Source: Bugula neritina
Lineage: Eukaryota; Bryozoa; Gymnolaemata; Cheilostomatida; Bugulidae
NCBI GenBank assembly: GCA_964035545.1
Contig: OZ037766.1
Location: 4,379,722 to 4,443,721 of the forward strand
Reading direction: 5' to 3'
Length of the DNA: 64,000 bases
Below the pieces are notes generated by a model. That model saw nothing but the letters and a program-made list of their open reading frames with translations, searched no databases and was not told the origin of the DNA. The position numbers and the translations under genes are program-made. This document shows, piece by piece, positions 13,858-26,600 of the stretch (within the stretch, counting starts at the first letter, position 1; the number at the start of each line of letters is the position of its first letter).

Positions 13858-13894
13858 TTTACAAAATATTTCAATATCTTACAAATATACCAAA

Positions 13895-16800
13895 TCACAC
13901 TTTATATTTGTGCAGTTTATTACATGTCAGTACATAAAGAGCATTGTTAGTAGCAGCCAAGCCATAGATTGTGTCACCACTATCCAATGAAATCACTTGT
14001 TGCATGGACACATGGGCTAGAGACTTGCCAGTCTTTCTGTTCCTCATATCTGTGCCGATTGTTTGCGGCTGTCTGTATATATAGACATGTTTTTCAGAAT
14101 CTGCTATGGCGACATAACTCTGACTTTCTGGACAGGAGATGAAACGTCTGTTCTGCTTTGATGCTTGAATATACCCAAGTGCATTGTGGGTAGCCGTATG
14201 AGTGGGTGGGTCATCAGCACCAGCAGACGGGCTCCAGACTATGCCGTCCACGTCGTGACGCGTACACAACTGTGCTGGTAGATTTAACACTGGAGGTCTA
14301 TTAAACAGCCAGCTGTACCCCGTCATGTTGGTCTACAAGTTAACACACACAATACCACACAATATCATACAACATGGCCTAAGCCAACACCTGGGGATAA
14401 TTTATTCAACTCATAGAGATCTTAAAAATTTTATAAACAACGACTAGAGATGGCCTAAGCCATAACTTGTAGGCAGCATGCTAAAGCTTAGGGTTGTTTA
14501 GATATTCAGCTTTCATGCAAGTCTTTTTCCAAATAAGGTAATGCAAATAGATTTTTTTATTAATGAGACTATTACCAAAAATTAGGTTTGAAGTAAACCT
14601 TAATATTGTTACTAATACTGACAATCTCTTTCACTTATGCAACTATCGATGTTTTTAAAAGAAGTTACATGCTAAATTTTTTTTATAAGTTTATTAAATT
14701 AAAAAATTATCGACGAACAACTAATACAAATAATTACATCTTTTATTAATATTTATTTTATATATATCTTTTGTTATTTATTAATCTTTAGAATCACTTT
14801 GTCTTTGGAAAAGAAGACAACATTGATCAAGTCCGAGAATACCAAATTATGAAATAGAATATTTACTGCTTCAACTGTTTGATAAAACAATATGGTTTTC
14901 TTTGTATTGCTGCGGATATTTGTATGTAAAAACTGTTGATTTTACTATTTTAAACCACCAGACTGAGACACTCTAAGTCCAAATGCTACTATACTGTATA
15001 CTTACTACACCTACTATACTGTATACATATACTTAATATTCCATATATATACTTACTAAAAATACTATACTGTACATATGTATACTTACCACACAAGAGG
15101 GTCTCTTAGACTTGGCTGGGATTTTACACAGGAATGTGGAGTCACCTTCTACGAGGTCGCACTCTTCCAAATCTTGTCCATTCACTGCGGACCTGCCACT
15201 TTGGTCACCGTTTTCCTAAAATATAGGAAGACCTGCAGTCACAGTGATGGTTACAATTCCTTGCTACATGTATATTATGAGTTGTATTTACGATACTTGA
15301 GCATATTCTATAGCTATAAGTTTAATAATCTCTAAGTTTATAACACAGTTCTGCATTTACGATTGAGAACAATGCTGTATATCACAGTGCACAGTACTAA
15401 CAAAAACATATTAAAGTGGCTCAAACCATCAATTAGCATTTGTAGTTTCATATAAAAACATTTAAGCTTGCTTTTCATTCTCCGAAGTCTTAGTTGTCAG
15501 AAAAATAGTTTTCAAATAAAAAACATTTTTGTATTTTTTCATATCTTCTCACATTATTTTTAAAGTAACTCAATAGATTGTTTACTAATGCTAATATATC
15601 TTAACAAATCAGGTATCTTGTTTGATTGACTGTAGATTTTATAAAATTGAAACCATGTTTCGTAATTTCTTTTTAAAACTGAAAACTCCAATAATTTTGG
15701 CAGATTACTAATACACTAACCATAGTATCAGTAGCAAGTACAACACACTAACCATAGTATCAGTAGCAAGTACAACACACTAACCATAGTATCAGTAGTA
15801 CATACAATACACTAACCATAGTATCAGTAGTACATACAATACACTAACCATAGTATCAGTGGTGAGATACGACAGGTTCTCATGTATCCTATCAGCCACA
15901 TCAGAATCGGTAATCATCTCCCCTCGACTATCACCTGACACGAGCTCAGACCACCAGTCGCCAGCTGATTTGGTCAAATACACTTCCAGTCTGAGAATGA
16001 AGATACAACACTGGTATGTCAACAGAGAATGTCAACACTCACAAATAATAATGATACTGTGTGTGTATAATAATTCCCATATTGTATGGTCAACATTAGA
16101 ATTGATGTATAACAATTATATAAAAGGATCCTATAAAAAGGTTTACATAAAAAGATTAGTTGTGCAAATGCAACTAGAGGTTAGGTGTAAACTTGACAAG
16201 AGTGGCAAAGAAATTCTCAGGAAATCTAGAAAAATGTAAAAAAAGTTAACACTGCTTAGTACAAACTGTAGGGTCAATTGTTTGTTGTTCAAATTACAAC
16301 CAGAAAGACAACTCCAAAAAGCACAACAAACAGCCATACAATTATTTACACCTAGCTAGTACAACATATCTGATCAATAGACTACCTCCTGTTTCCATCA
16401 GCTAGTGTCCACGTACACTCAGAGGCTGTTATAGGGCTGAATAAATCACCACATAAGAGTTGTCTTCCTTGTACAGAAACGGCAATAGAATTCCTTGAGA
16501 AAATTATGTTCACTTCCTTTTTATCCAAGTTCTGAAAGCCTTGCAAATTGAAGGTGACTGTGATATCCTCGTCAGTTTGTAGCCACACATAAGCTGGTCC
16601 ACTGTCGTTACCTTGCGATCAATATATATACATGTTATTAGTTGTTACAAAACGTAGAAAAACTTATAATATGTAACCAAAATTCATAGTATCACCAGAG
16701 TTGCATTGTCTGTATGACATGATGTAGAACATTGAAAATAAAAATGTGTGCAGAATATTTTGAGAAAGAAACATCGATTAAAAACATCTAAAAAGGTTAG

Positions 16801-19473
16801 TTATCAGTAAAAGCAAACTCAAATTTCAAATCTATAGGTTTGGGTACAGTATCTCAATGAGCACCAACATTCCACTAAACACAGTACAAACAACATTCTT
16901 TAAACTTCGTTAACTCAGTCAATTGTAAGAAATTACGGATCCTATACCTGATGATTGCTTTAAAGACACGTCACCGCCAGCAAGGCTGTCGTCTGCTGCA
17001 GAGGAGAAACTGTAAGTTTGGCTCGCTACAAATAGAGAGTCTGGAGCGCCCAGGGAGACATATTCTACGTTGTATGCAGGAAATTCTTCGGACGACTCCT
17101 CTCTCCACAAACCTTCACTTCCTGTAAGGTCAACTAATACATAACTTACTGTTTATATGTACTATTCACTAATATGTAACTTACTGTTTATATGTACTAT
17201 TCACTAATACACTACTTACTGGTTATTGTACTATTCACTAATACACTACTTACTGGTTATATGTACTACTCACTAACACACAACTTACTGGTTATGTGTA
17301 GGTACTACAATTGTCACTTACCGCACACAAGTGATATTCTAGTGATCACAGTGCGGAACCCTTTCTTCTCCCCCTCATTTTCCACAATATGTCCAGTAAC
17401 TAGGGCTATCCTCTTTTCAGAGTCCTCATTGCACTCAATACTCAGAGAATCATAAATACTGAAACCGTATTCTTTGGTCTCGCTGTGTAACACCTTCATA
17501 AATAAAATTACTTATTTATTTAAAATACTTTAGCAGATAACGAATAAATCTCATTAAGCTAATTATCAACTTGATAAAAGAAAAGAGTTAACTGATATTA
17601 TTTTTTATTTCAATCAATTAAGTAAATTGAAATTTAATTAATAATAAATTAAATCAATTAAATTGATAAAAAATAAATATCATAGGCCTAATGCTGTCAA
17701 GTAAACCTGCTATAGTAGGCATCAACCACTTGGAGCAGTATTACTTTTGTAGAGTAAAAAACTCCCATATGTAATGCCTACTGCTCATCATTTCTTATTA
17801 CAGCATCAGTAAACTTACACTCCATGTTTGCTGAAGGTTTCTGTCTCCAGTTTCCAGGATATAGAAGCCGCCACAACCGTCACATAGCAAAGCCAGAGAT
17901 TCAGAAGGGAAAGTTAAGGTAGGATTATATAGGTCAATCTCAACTCCTTCTCTAGTGATGGAGGAAGGTAAGTTGTCGCACAAACTGAACACATGGGCAG
18001 CACCTTTCAAACTATTTTCCTACAGGGTAAAAAAAACTTGAATTTGATTTAAAAACTAAAAACATGAAACTTAAAAACATGGAATTAGGGTGAAAGCCAG
18101 ATGAAACTACAACATAGTTTATTTCTTGCGGCAGGTTATTGATTTGCAGCATTCATACTTTCTACAAATCAATGTTATACGCAAAGCTCCTTAGGTAAAA
18201 TAATTTGAATTCAAGCAAATTTCTGACAATATTAAATTACTAATAATAAAGTCAACAGTAACTACCACAATAATGGTTTTAAATGCCATTGAATAGCCAT
18301 CAAACCTCTCTAATAGCATTGAAACCACAGTTCATTGCTAAAGATTTGATTTAACAGCTAACGGTCTAGTTTAAATTAGATAAAATAAACATAAGCTCAC
18401 AATTATTATTGAATTAAGTAACATTTTATTCTTACCTCAGGCAGATTACAGACTGAATATACTTTCATATCTTTGGATATAAAGTAGAGAATGTTTGAGT
18501 TCCATCTCTCTTGTATTAGATGGTTATGGGAGGCAAACAATTTGACATGTTGGAGAGAATATTGATGGGAAGGGATGTTAACTATTAGTAGCTCTACAAC
18601 AAAATATTCAATCACGTCATAAACATGAATAGCAAGCAATACAAATGAGGCAGGCACTACACAGTAATGCATTGAAAAGTCCAAATGCCACTTACAACAA
18701 AAATACAAGACTTTAATGTTGCCTGTGAAAGTACTAGTGTAAACTGTACCACCACCTGTGCGTGCCAAAAAGAATAATATTCACTAAGAGTCATTGTCAT
18801 CATGCAATATCTGAAAATCAAAATTGCACAACCAACTGCTGAATTTTGAGCTAGTAATTAGAGATTTACATTAAAGTGAATTAACAATCACTTGGACTTA
18901 GCAAGAGAGTTGGTTAGCGGAGTTGAAATATTAATTTTCTGATTGATCATTTAAAAATGATTTAAAATTAATGATTTATAAATTCAAATCCGAATCGTAA
19001 GCTTAGAAATAGAATTTAACATCAACTAAAACAATAAATATTAGCTTATTAGCTATAACAATTGGAGTCTCTATTATAATATTAATTATAAATATACATC
19101 ACACTTACCACAAGTAAGCTTAATACTTATTTTATACTAATACACTTACAGTAATAGTATTACTATTACTAAAAGTTATTGAAGTATTCAAGTAATACAA
19201 ATACTAATAGTAATACTTACAGCTATGGCCTATGAGTTATGACTATGAGTTAAACTTAATGTTATAGCTTAACTTTAAGTTATTAGTTATACTGATACTC
19301 ATACCGAGTATAAGTATTAACACTACCTTATTCAATGGTAACTTATTTTTATTTTATTTACCTTCTCGCAATGGTATATTATAACCAGCAATTTTATCTA
19401 GTGACAATCTGTAACCTTCAAAATCACTGTCAAGTAACTGCCTGTTTATTTTTAAATCAATCCATTTTTCCAT
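13895..19473 (-). CDS. NUDCD1: NudC domain-containing protein 1
   Basis: Complete 582-aa orthologue of NUDCD1 (CML66); the human protein is 583 aa. Exons on the minus strand: 19473-19362, 18593-18436, 18019-17819, 17493-17322, 17121-16948, 16611-16386, 15990-15849, 15215-15090, 14332-13895 (TGA at 13897-13895). Every junction keeps phase. The N-terminus carries LLDSDFEGYRLSLD, the family signature, so exon 1 is the 112-bp exon; an in-frame TAG lies four codons before its ATG. Residues about 280-365 form the CS/p23-like domain (LQTDEDITVTFNL, CTWTLADGN). A short LEECDL motif follows near residue 410. The C-terminal part has CTRHDVDGIVW, ALGYIQASKQNRRF and VYIYRQP, matching the beta-propeller-like region. 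NudC-family proteins act as Hsp90 co-chaperones, and NUDCD1 is linked to WD40 clients in the cytosol. Minisatellites sit in two introns (15714-15862 and 17138-17296). Confidence 0.95.
15714..15862. repeat. 32-bp minisatellite overlapping a NUDCD1 splice donor
   Basis: Five copies of a unit beginning ACTAACCATAGTATCAGT. The copy nearest the gene contains the end of exon 7 and its donor (minus strand ACTATG then GTTAGT). The other four lie in the following intron and repeat the same donor. Confidence 0.9.
17138..17296. repeat. 35-bp minisatellite in a NUDCD1 intron
   Basis: Five copies of a unit containing CTTACTGGTTATATGTACTA and ATTCACTAATACA, between exons 4 and 5 of NUDCD1. On the gene strand each copy presents CAGTAAG, a donor-like word. 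Confidence 0.85.
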
Positions 19474-20672
19474 GTTTTCAATTGACTATTTTTGTTTGTT
19501 ATTCGCCTATGTTGAATTAGTTAAATTTAATACTTATAGTTGTCGTACACCCCAACTTGCCATTAAGTTTAACTATGAGTAATTGGGTGACGGTTATAAT
19601 AAATAATTAATATACCAAAGACGAATCATTGAATGAGTGTAGACACAGTATCATGCCAAATTGATGTAACGCAGCAACAGCACTTCTATTGCGAATGCAG
19701 AGCACCAGTGCAACAAATTACTGAATAATAAGAAGACAACTCGTTACAAATCTGATGTACTTAATAGATGGATATATTAATACCAACTGAAATTTCATTG
19801 TTAAAAAGATTTTAAAGCATTATTACAATTTACAATGCAGTAAATCAGACTAGCACAACTGTTATGCAGTAAATCAGGCTAGGCAACCGTTATGAGGCAA
19901 AGAGATGATTAATTGGTTGCTAGTTCATATCAAACTGGCAAATTAAATAATGCCTGACAGTAGATTTCAAATATATACACAAAGAACTTAAAAGTACATT
20001 GAAAAGATATTGTGACTTCAAAATTTTAAAGATAAGACAATATATTTGAAACAAAAATATGTTATAAATAAATTAATCCTAAAGTTTTCAGGCTCAAAGT
20101 CATCAACTTAAAATATATATTCAGCAATAAATAAAAATTCACTCTCTAAATTCTAAAATCTAACTGCCAAAATTTATTAGCTAGAGGACGGAATTAAAAA
20201 TGTTACAGAAATACAATAATAGCTGGTTGAATGGGCTTACTAACTAAAAAATAGGCATAGAAGGCATCAATTTACCACTAATATTTTCCAAGTATAAGTG
20301 TGCCACCAAAAACCCAACTACTTGAATATATTAAAAAATGCACATCAAATTTTAATTTAAGGATAAGTTTTAACTTTTCAAACTTACAAGTGGCCTCGTT
20401 TACAGCTATAGTCCTTAATTATATTATCACTTTTGGTGTTTTATTTCAAATCTAATGCCTAATAAATGTAAATACCACTTCAATAACTACAGTAAAATGT
20501 TCAAATACGAATTCTACATAAGTTCACAATTACAGCTGAAATTCTCACAGCTTATAGAAAAATAAGGCCTTCGGCAGTCATGATTGACCTAAGTTTACTT
20601 GCCTACAAAATGTCTAAATCCATGTATGTAAGCAATATAATAGCAGCTGCTATGAAAGTATAAATATGCTGA
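19474..20672. other. Intergenic region between the GNAT-ART gene and NUDCD1
   Basis: AT-rich spacer with the 3' flank of the GNAT-ART gene (TTTATT at 20440-20445 is a possible poly(A) signal on the minus strand) and the promoter side of NUDCD1. No further exon or RNA gene was recognised. Confidence 0.5.
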
Positions 20673-23600
20673 CTAGGAGCTCGTAGTGGGCGAGACTTGT
20701 GTCTCTGTGAACTCTATGAGGTCTAGAGGTAAGGCCTGGTTGGTGTCGTATATGACATACTCTTTAAGGGAGGAATTGTCTTCCCCTGTAACAGCTAATC
20801 TTCCTGGACACTGTAACATTAAAAAGTATAATAATGACATATATAAGCTAATCAAAAGTTAGAGCTATTTAAATTCCAAGCCACATAATGACTTGTAGAT
20901 ATATATTCATATATAGAAATATATAAATAGCCTATATATATAGATATATACAAATTAAATTTCGGCACCGTTTTATTGTTATCTAATTTAAACATTATGT
21001 CTTATTAGATTTATCTTCTCTCTGCTGACTTTTAACAAATTCTGACAAAGAAAGAAACATAATAGCAGGATACATAAAAGGTAAACTGCAAAGACATGTT
21101 AGAACTCCAAAGTATAATACTACATGGACAGAAAGGTGTGTCCTATGCTTACCAATACAGAGCAGAAGCCTTTGTCACTTGAACTACGCTGTCTATCTTT
21201 AGAGAGAAGCCTCTGATACCGTCCCACAATTACTTCAGCCACTAGCACCTTGTTAGGCTACAACAAGCACGTATACGATTTGTAGAGCTCACTCTAACAT
21301 TGTGAGTGACAATAGCTACTGGGGTATACTGTATAGCAGGCTCATAAACATCTACCAATCAGATGTCAATAATTATAAATATTCTAAAAATTAGTATACT
21401 TTTACTTACTTTGCACTAAAAGCAGAAGAATTTAATAACATTGGGTTCAACAACTTTAATCATGCAAATATTGAGTAAAATAAGATTAGGAAAAGTGATT
21501 TATTTTACTAATTTATTTCTAGGTCACCCTAGTAATTGACTAATTGACTAATCGATATATTAATTAATTTATCAGATAATCTATTTAAATATATAATAAA
21601 AAACTGGAAGTAAAATAGTTTTGCTAAGGCATTGCAATAAACAAACATTTACCTTCACATTAAACTTACCACGGAGAAGTGCACAGCCGTGGAAGCAAAA
21701 GAGGAGAAATACAGGCCTTTTCCATAATCTCCTTCTGTCAAATCTAATAGAACACAAATAGATCGGTTACCCTTAGATACACTATAGCAATTTAACATTC
21801 TACAGTCTATTATTAGATAGTTGTACCTATGTTTCGTATACATTCAGTTTTTACAGGCTTTCTTATCATTAAAAGTTGACTATTTATATGTATTATACTG
21901 TAGTTTGTAATATTTAACTGTCTCTACATAAACCACAACAGGGATATATAGCTAAATTAAAAAGAAGGCAGCTAATTTTCATACAAGGCATAACAATAAA
22001 CCAAATAAATTAGCTTTTCAATCTTATTTTCAACTACCCACCCATTTCAGAAAAACCATTCTTCAGAATATCCTTCAGCCTTTCCGGGTTCCGTTGTGAA
22101 CCGCAGTAATACAGTTTCATGACTGTGGAGTTGTCTTTCCTAGACTCCTTGTACAACTTGGCATACCTGTCCACTACTGCCTGGCTGAGAAGTGCCTGAA
22201 TAAAACAGTGAATCTTTTAAACTGATTCAGGAGATTAACATTTAAAATGAAATACATCTATTTTTATATAATACTGAGAAAATGGTCAAAAAGTAAATGA
22301 AGAGCTATCAACTTTTCAGAAAAATAAAACTAGTATTTTAAATGCATTATCTGTTGAAGTGGGATCAGCACAGTTGGACATTTGCCAAGAATCATGTCAG
22401 AATAAAATCAATAAGCAGTGAGACTCAGTCATGGAGGTGACTGAGTAGTCATAACTTAGTATCTCTCAATTCATCAGAGAAAGAGTACAAAACGCTGATT
22501 AGTGTTGTGTATGGAGACTAATGGAGAGATAATTCAGTTATACTGGGGATCACTAAAAGCAGCACAACACTGAGGGTCATTGAGTGCAATGTTACTGTCA
22601 CAACTCGATACTATTTACCACTGCACTCAGTGACCACCAACTTTGTGCTGCTTCAAGTGACTTCCGCTATACTGATGCATAATACTAACCTTAGATACAG
22701 TTGTTACAGTGTAGTTTCTGTGCATCTTTGAGTCCTGCCTCATGCTATTTTTAAAGTCTTCACAAATTCTGTGAAACTCCGCAATATCCTTACCGTGATC
22801 ATACACCTCTACTGCCGACTGCGGTACCACTATGTACCTCTTCAACTCTGCATCACAATAAGACACTAGTTTACAGTATACCAAATATAATACTACATTC
22901 AGTATAGCAGATTGGGGTTCCTTATGAAATTTTTACTTTAATTCTTCTAACCTTAGTGTTCTGAAGACCATATTATAATGTGTAAAGACACATGACACAC
23001 AGTAACCCTACATTTTTCCATATTATAATTTGTTAAATATTGACAAAGTTCAACTAGAATCTAATTTTTCTTGTCACTTCTATTCCTGGCTTACAGTATA
23101 TTATAATATTACATAATATATTATAAGTATAATGTCTAAGATTTATATTCACCACGTATACCTGATACTACTAGTCATCTTTAGATACTCAGCTTTCAAC
23201 TAGTTATGCTCTAACTAGGAGATCTATTTCACTATGCAACTAAAAACTCACACAAGTTTATAGTCACTATCCCTGTGAGAAACCCCTGGTGGAAGGGTTT
23301 TTGTTAAAGCGGGCCAAGGATTTATTTAAATGAGGCACAAGAGCAATTGTGACTGGATGCTCTTCCTAACATCACCAATGGCCTTTTTCCGGGCTGGTAC
23401 CCATGACTTCGTGATTACTAGGCAAATGCTCTAACCCCTAGACCACGGCTGCTCCCTTTCACTATACAACTAAGCACAATATTAACTGTATGAATAGGTT
23501 CACTTGTCTATACTGACTATTGCCTATAGACAGACAGAATTTCAAGAAAAAACTTACTCCAGCAAAGCATTTAGAAGAAAAAGAATAAAGGTATTTAGTT

Positions 23601-26600
23601 GATGAGTAAATATGCAACTGACATCAGCATCATGAAAAACTTTGCCGATCAAGAAATGAACACAACTAAAGCAAAGGGATGGTGAAAGCCAGGATAGAAA
23701 AACACTAACAGAAAATGTTAAAAAGTACAACAGCTATTAAAAGTTAATGAGTTTATAAATTACTAATACACCTCAAGCACTGCACTTGAGTTAACAACAG
23801 TCTTTGGTCTGTAGCTAATCTAATCCATATCACTGATCAATATACGTCATGCATCTCAGAATTTCACTATTCAACTATGATTATATATATGCATATGTAT
23901 AACCAAATAGATAGATATTCAAACAGAAATAACTTAGCAATTGAGCAGAAAGTAAAACACTATCTAAAGAACAAGTTTGTAAATAAAATAAAATAAATTG
24001 GGGATGTTGAAAGTAGCTAGTAAGCTAGTACCACAACACTTGATAACAAAGCTCAACTACCTGAATGCTTGAAACAGTCTAAAACTAACAACAGTTTGAA
24101 TGTTACTGAAAATAATAGCTACACAGATAGAGCACCAGGTTTATGTCATCTGCCTGGTTATGTCTTTAAAGACAATAAAATATATGTTTGATGGTCTAAT
24201 AAATGAAGAATTGACTAGTCAAATGCTAATTTCTGATATTCCAATTTCACTGAAATATACTTAGAGTAGAGTTGAATCTCTCCAGAAATGAGGGCATAAA
24301 TAAACCAGCTTAGTTTAAGCTTTGAAATTGTTTCACAGCATGCATTTAAAGCAGGCCTACAGGCTGACACTGCAAAGTAGCATCTTCTAGCAAGTTTCCT
24401 CTTAAATATTGTATTACTAATGCTAAATAATAACACAGCAACTAAACTATGACACCCCTAATTGCCTTGGCCATCTCAGCATTTTTTAGGATAAGAATAT
24501 GTGTACAAGTGAGCTGCATGCTTCGTCAAAGCAGAATTTTAATCCAAACTAGTTGTACCTTGATCTGAGCTAGATTGAAGAGGTGCAGATTTAGCAGTAG
24601 GGAAAATATTCGGGCCATCTCCGTCAGTATCAGCTTGGAAGTTTGACAGTATCTGATATCTGCTTAGTAAAGTGTCAGATGATGTGAATGTGTCACTGTA
24701 TGCTTCCCCACAACCTGCAAGAACATTTCATGTTAATAAAGTGTCAGATGATGTGAATGTGTCACTGTACACTTTTCAGCAACCTGTAAGAACATGTCAT
24801 GTTATTAAAGGGAATGCTTGCATGGTAGTGTCATAAGTGAATGTGTCATCAGACAACTCACAGCTATCTATAAGCATAATCGGTAAGCACACCTGTTCAG
24901 CAGTGTCATAAATCTGATAATAAAAACAAGTCAACAAAACTAAGCACAGTGTATTAACAAGCTATATATAAGCATTTCAGCTGATCTTTGATATGTGATA
25001 TTTGTAACATAGTTACTTTGCACTCACCTCCATCTGTCTGTCTGTCTGTCTGCAGAGCCAGTAGCTCTATTTTATGCATCATCAGTTGGTTCTCAGTCTT
25101 AAGCTTCTCAGTTTCTAATTGGCTGACCTTAGCCTGCAAATCTCTGATTACATCATCCTGTGAACTCACCTGCAAGAGATGCCATGCTTGCTATAGTCTA
25201 CAGATGTACTACGGATGTACTACGGATATGCTATCCGAAAAACACAACCAGTTTATAATGTTACGGAGCTACCTGCTGAACTAACTTATGAAGTTAAGCA
25301 ACTGATTATGTCTATGAGAAAATTAATTGTAGCTTATAGAAATGCAGATGTTATTCTAGGTTAGCAATTATGTAAGAGGAGTAAAGTAGTCTAGACTTCT
25401 AGTAGAGCTTCTAAGACCTGTAGATAAATTGACTTTATTAGGTGGTGTAATTAATACATGGGCTGTTTCACGGCTTGAAGTTATTGATTTATACTCAACA
25501 AGTATAACACTATTTATCTACAAAGTAAAACTAGCTCCATGAAATTTAACAATGTAATAAATTAAGAAGTCATCTTGAATGATAAAAAGTGTACCCTAGT
25601 AAAAGCTAATTGTTCCATTCTAGAATGACAACTCCAACTTTTGCAAATTTAATATTAATTACTTGAATGAGTGAATGAGTCATTTAACATAAGATGGAAT
25701 TTTTTTAGAAACGCCAAAATTTGTAGCAAGATTGTTAAGAGCTGTTAGACAAACACACCTCTGAAGCAAACCCTGTAAGAATGTATTGTCAACTCACCAT
25801 CGACCTGAGCCGAATCATCTCTGATTTCATTCTCTCTATAATGGTCACCTGAGACTGGTACGCCTCCAAGCTGCTGTTCTTCCTGCAAGGAAATGAAGCA
25901 TTTGTTATGTTTATCATTTTATGTAATCAATAGTAAAACAAATTTATTTTAATTTACAATGTAGTTTAACTTATAACTATGGCCATCAGCGTGTTTGTTT
26001 ACATTCCTACATATTTTAGGAGTTATCTTATCACGTGAATTAAAAGTTCACCGCAGCACAATTAAGGAAGGATAATCATAAGTTTGAAAGAGGTCAAAAG
26101 GTTTTGTTTTATTTAAATACAATTTTCTATTATAAAAAACATCATAATGTTTATGGAAACAATTGACTATCCAAAATATCAGAAAATGCCTCGATATGCC
26201 AAAGTAATAATGTAAGTTGTACTGCTAAAACCATCATTACCATTTCCGTAAGTCTTTCTCAAGTGACAGAAGATCTAGGTCACTGACCTCATTGGTAACT
26301 GATTCACCTGTATAGGGCGGAATGTAGGTAAGGAGGAGACAATTTGTAAACTGCTCTGCTATTTCTCTGTAACAGATTAGATGAACTTTGTTCCCGTTCC
26401 CGTTATACTATAACAACTATGACAAATATATTACATGATGCGCTATTAGTTGTAGTGAGCGCAATGGAGTTGTGCCCACATTGCACATTCATTACTTAGT
26501 AGTTACTCAGTAATTACTCCGCCGTTAATTATTAATTAGTATGTAGCTACTTGATAGTTAGTCTGTAGCTACTTGATAATTATTTGTAATATACTCATAT

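Noticed and set aside
15859-16239. Plus-strand 126-codon ORF
   Set aside because: It is antisense to NUDCD1 exon 7 and continues into intron sequence; the NUDCD1 reading has clear homology.
18406-18768. Plausible first exon of NUDCD1 just upstream of the exon at 18436
   Set aside because: The upstream part has no NUDCD1 similarity. The true N-terminus with FEGYRLSLD was found at 19362-19473 and joins in phase.
23228-23473. Genuine tRNA gene on the minus strand
   Set aside because: Only the 5' half is tRNA-like; target-site duplications and a second copy show a SINE.
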